Below, piece by piece: positions 62,754 through 64,000 of a DNA stretch of 64,000 bases. Source of the stretch: Pseudomonas sp. GD03944 (GTDB lineage Bacteria > Pseudomonadota > Gammaproteobacteria > Pseudomonadales > Pseudomonadaceae); NCBI RefSeq assembly GCF_029839275.1, contig NZ_JAOCAH010000004.1, positions 265,803 to 329,802 of the forward strand, in the 5' to 3' direction. The translations under genes were made by a program, and so were the position numbers. Under the pieces are notes generated by a model that had not been told where the DNA came from, searched no databases, and was given only the letters and a program-made list of their open reading frames with translations. Numbering within the stretch: the stretch's first letter is position 1; every line of letters starts with the position of its first letter.

Positions 62754-63953
62754 ATGAAGTCGGTCGAAGAGCAGCTGGCGCTGATCAAGCGTGGTGCGGA
62801 AGAGGTATTGGTTGAGTCCGAGCTGGTTGAAAAGCTCAAGCGTGGTCAGCCCTTGCGTATCAAGGCCGGCTTCGACCCGACGGCTCCTGACCTGCACCTG
62901 GGGCACACCGTCCTTATTAATAAGCTGCGCCAGTTCCAGGAGCTCGGCCATCAGGTGATCTTCCTGATCGGCGACTTCACCGGGATGATTGGTGACCCGA
63001 GCGGCAAGAGTGCGACGCGCCCGCCGCTGACGCGCGAGCAGGTTCTGGAGAATGCCGAGACCTACAAGTCTCAGGTGTTCAAGATCCTCGATCCGGCTAA
63101 GACCGAGGTGGCGTTCAACTCCACCTGGATGGACCAGATGGGGCCGGCGGATTTCATTCGCCTGACTTCCCAATACACCGTGGCGCGCATGCTCGAGCGC
63201 GACGATTTCAGCAAGCGCTATTCGACCAACCAGCCGATCGCCATCCATGAGTTCCTCTACCCGCTGGTCCAGGGGTACGACTCGGTCGCGTTGCGTGCGG
63301 ATGTCGAGCTCGGCGGGACCGATCAGAAGTTCAACCTGCTCATGGGGCGCGAGTTGCAACGTTCCTACGGCCAGGCTTCGCAGTGCATCGTCACCATGCC
63401 GTTGCTCGAAGGCCTGGATGGTGTGAAGAAGATGTCCAAGTCGCTGGGCAACTACGTCGGCATCCAGGAAGCACCGGGTGTCATGTACGGCAAGCTGGTC
63501 TCCATTCCCGATGCGCTCATGTGGCGTTACTTCGAGCTGCTCAGCTTTCGCTCCATGGAAGAGATCGAGCAATTCAAGGTCGACGTGCAGCAGGGTGCCA
63601 ACCCGCGTGATATCAAGATCAAGCTGGCCGAGGAAATTGTCGCGCGCTTCCATGGTGAAGAAGCGGCTGCCAGCGCTCACCGCTCTGCGGGCAATCGCAT
63701 GAAGGATGGCGAGCTGCCGGAAGACCTGCCGGAGATTGAGCTCTCCTCCGCTGAAGATATGCCGATCGCTGCGCTGCTGAACCGTGCGGGGCTGGTGAAG
63801 AATGCTGCAGCCGCTCGTGACCTGCTGGGTTCTGGTGGTGTTCGTGTGGATGGCGAAGTGGTAGATCGCTCCTTCCTATATAAGGTAGGTGCTACCCACG
63901 TTTGCCAGGCCGGCAAGAAGGCATTCGCACGAATTACGCTAAAAGCTGAATAA
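62754..63953 (+). CDS. tyrS: Tyrosyl-tRNA synthetase (TyrZ-type)
   Basis: 399 residues from the ATG at 62754; an earlier start (62736) is not conserved. The class I motifs are HLGH (in [10 protein letters not shown]) and KMSKS (in [11 protein letters not shown]), with a C-terminal S4 RNA-binding domain. P. aeruginosa has two such enzymes; this position and length match the one also called TyrZ (PA0668). The 213-base gap 62541-62753 is A/T-rich and carries both promoters; no gene seen. Confidence 0.96.
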   Translation: MKSVEEQLALIKRGAEEVLVESELVEKLKRGQPLRIKAGFDPTAPDLHLGHTVLINKLRQFQELGHQVIFLIGDFTGMIGDPSGKSATRPPLTREQVLENAETYKSQVFKILDPAKTEVAFNSTWMDQMGPADFIRLTSQYTVARMLERDDFSKRYSTNQPIAIHEFLYPLVQGYDSVALRADVELGGTDQKFNLLMGRELQRSYGQASQCIVTMPLLEGLDGVKKMSKSLGNYVGIQEAPGVMYGKLVSIPDALMWRYFELLSFRSMEEIEQFKVDVQQGANPRDIKIKLAEEIVARFHGEEAAASAHRSAGNRMKDGELPEDLPEIELSSAEDMPIAALLNRAGLVKNAAAARDLLGSGGVRVDGEVVDRSFLYKVGATHVCQAGKKAFARITLKAE

Positions 63954-63957
63954 TCGG

Positions 63958-63985
63958 TTGACGAGGAATTCTGCGGGCCTATAAT
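63958..63985 (+). promoter_or_regulatory. Strong promoter at the right edge, probable rRNA operon P1
   Basis: TTGACG (63958-63963), a 16-base spacer, and a perfect TATAAT (63980-63985), followed by the G+C-rich discriminator GCGCACC. An A/T-rich stretch (AAAAGCTGAATAATC) lies just upstream as a possible UP element. These are features of growth-rate and stringently controlled promoters. From memory, 16S rRNA follows this tRNA synthetase gene in P. aeruginosa; the rRNA gene itself is outside the window. Confidence 0.72.
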
Positions 63986-64000
63986 GCGCACCACTTCCGG

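Overview
The window is a G+C-rich chromosomal segment of a Pseudomonas species (Gammaproteobacteria). The evidence is the protein sequences (Vfr, LptD, RmcA, the Pseudomonas-type AmgK/MurU recycling enzymes, a TyrZ-type tyrosyl-tRNA synthetase) and a gene order that, from memory, follows the P. aeruginosa PAO1 stretch around PA0574.1 to PA0668. Two blocks I recall from PAO1 are absent: the pyocin cluster between trpE and trpG, and speD between the OsmC-family gene and coq7. No gene is visibly broken except a duplicated tRNA fragment. Nearly all the DNA codes.

Positions 1-5650 are the accessory part. A partial EgtB-like gene runs off the left edge. An island of about 4.6 kb follows, bounded by direct repeats of about 105 bp: a degenerate tRNA-Ile2 3' portion with its terminator on the left, and the intact tRNA-Ile2(CAU) gene with the same terminator on the right. 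The island has visibly lower G+C in its middle. It carries hipBA behind four regularly spaced operator palindromes, a lipoprotein, a PAAR-tipped protein with a papain-like Cys/His domain (predicted type VI secretion cargo), and a membrane-anchored CHAP amidase. No integrase is present.

Positions 5666-31000 are housekeeping: the c-di-GMP enzyme RmcA, the rpsU-dnaG-rpoD macromolecular synthesis operon, divergent tsaD, plsY, folB-folK, cca, the prkA-yeaH-spoVR operon, and lptD-surA followed by pdxA-rsmA-apaG-apaH-glpE. Positions 30856-42021 hold amgK-murU-djlA, a DUF3530 protein, and an agtSR two-component system next to an agtABCD-type ABC importer with a palindrome just upstream.

Positions 42093-47701 hold rpe-gph and a contiguous trpE-trpG-trpD-trpC run preceded by a Trp-rich leader peptide (attenuation). 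The rest holds vfr, an OsmC-family gene, coq7, an exported SUMF1-like protein, a HIT protein, an AAA ATPase, a short-chain dehydrogenase, a DUF805 protein, an anchored PLP protein, a nitronate monooxygenase, hemJ, argC-DUF6776-bactofilin, erpA, anmK, an M23 endopeptidase and tyrS. The right edge carries a strong promoter with a G+C-rich discriminator, probably for an rRNA operon just outside the window.

Several genes share a cell-envelope theme: AnmK, AmgK and MurU (peptidoglycan recycling), MepM-like M23 and bactofilin (wall shape), LptD/SurA (outer membrane), and the island CHAP and PAAR proteins (predicted wall-active enzymes).
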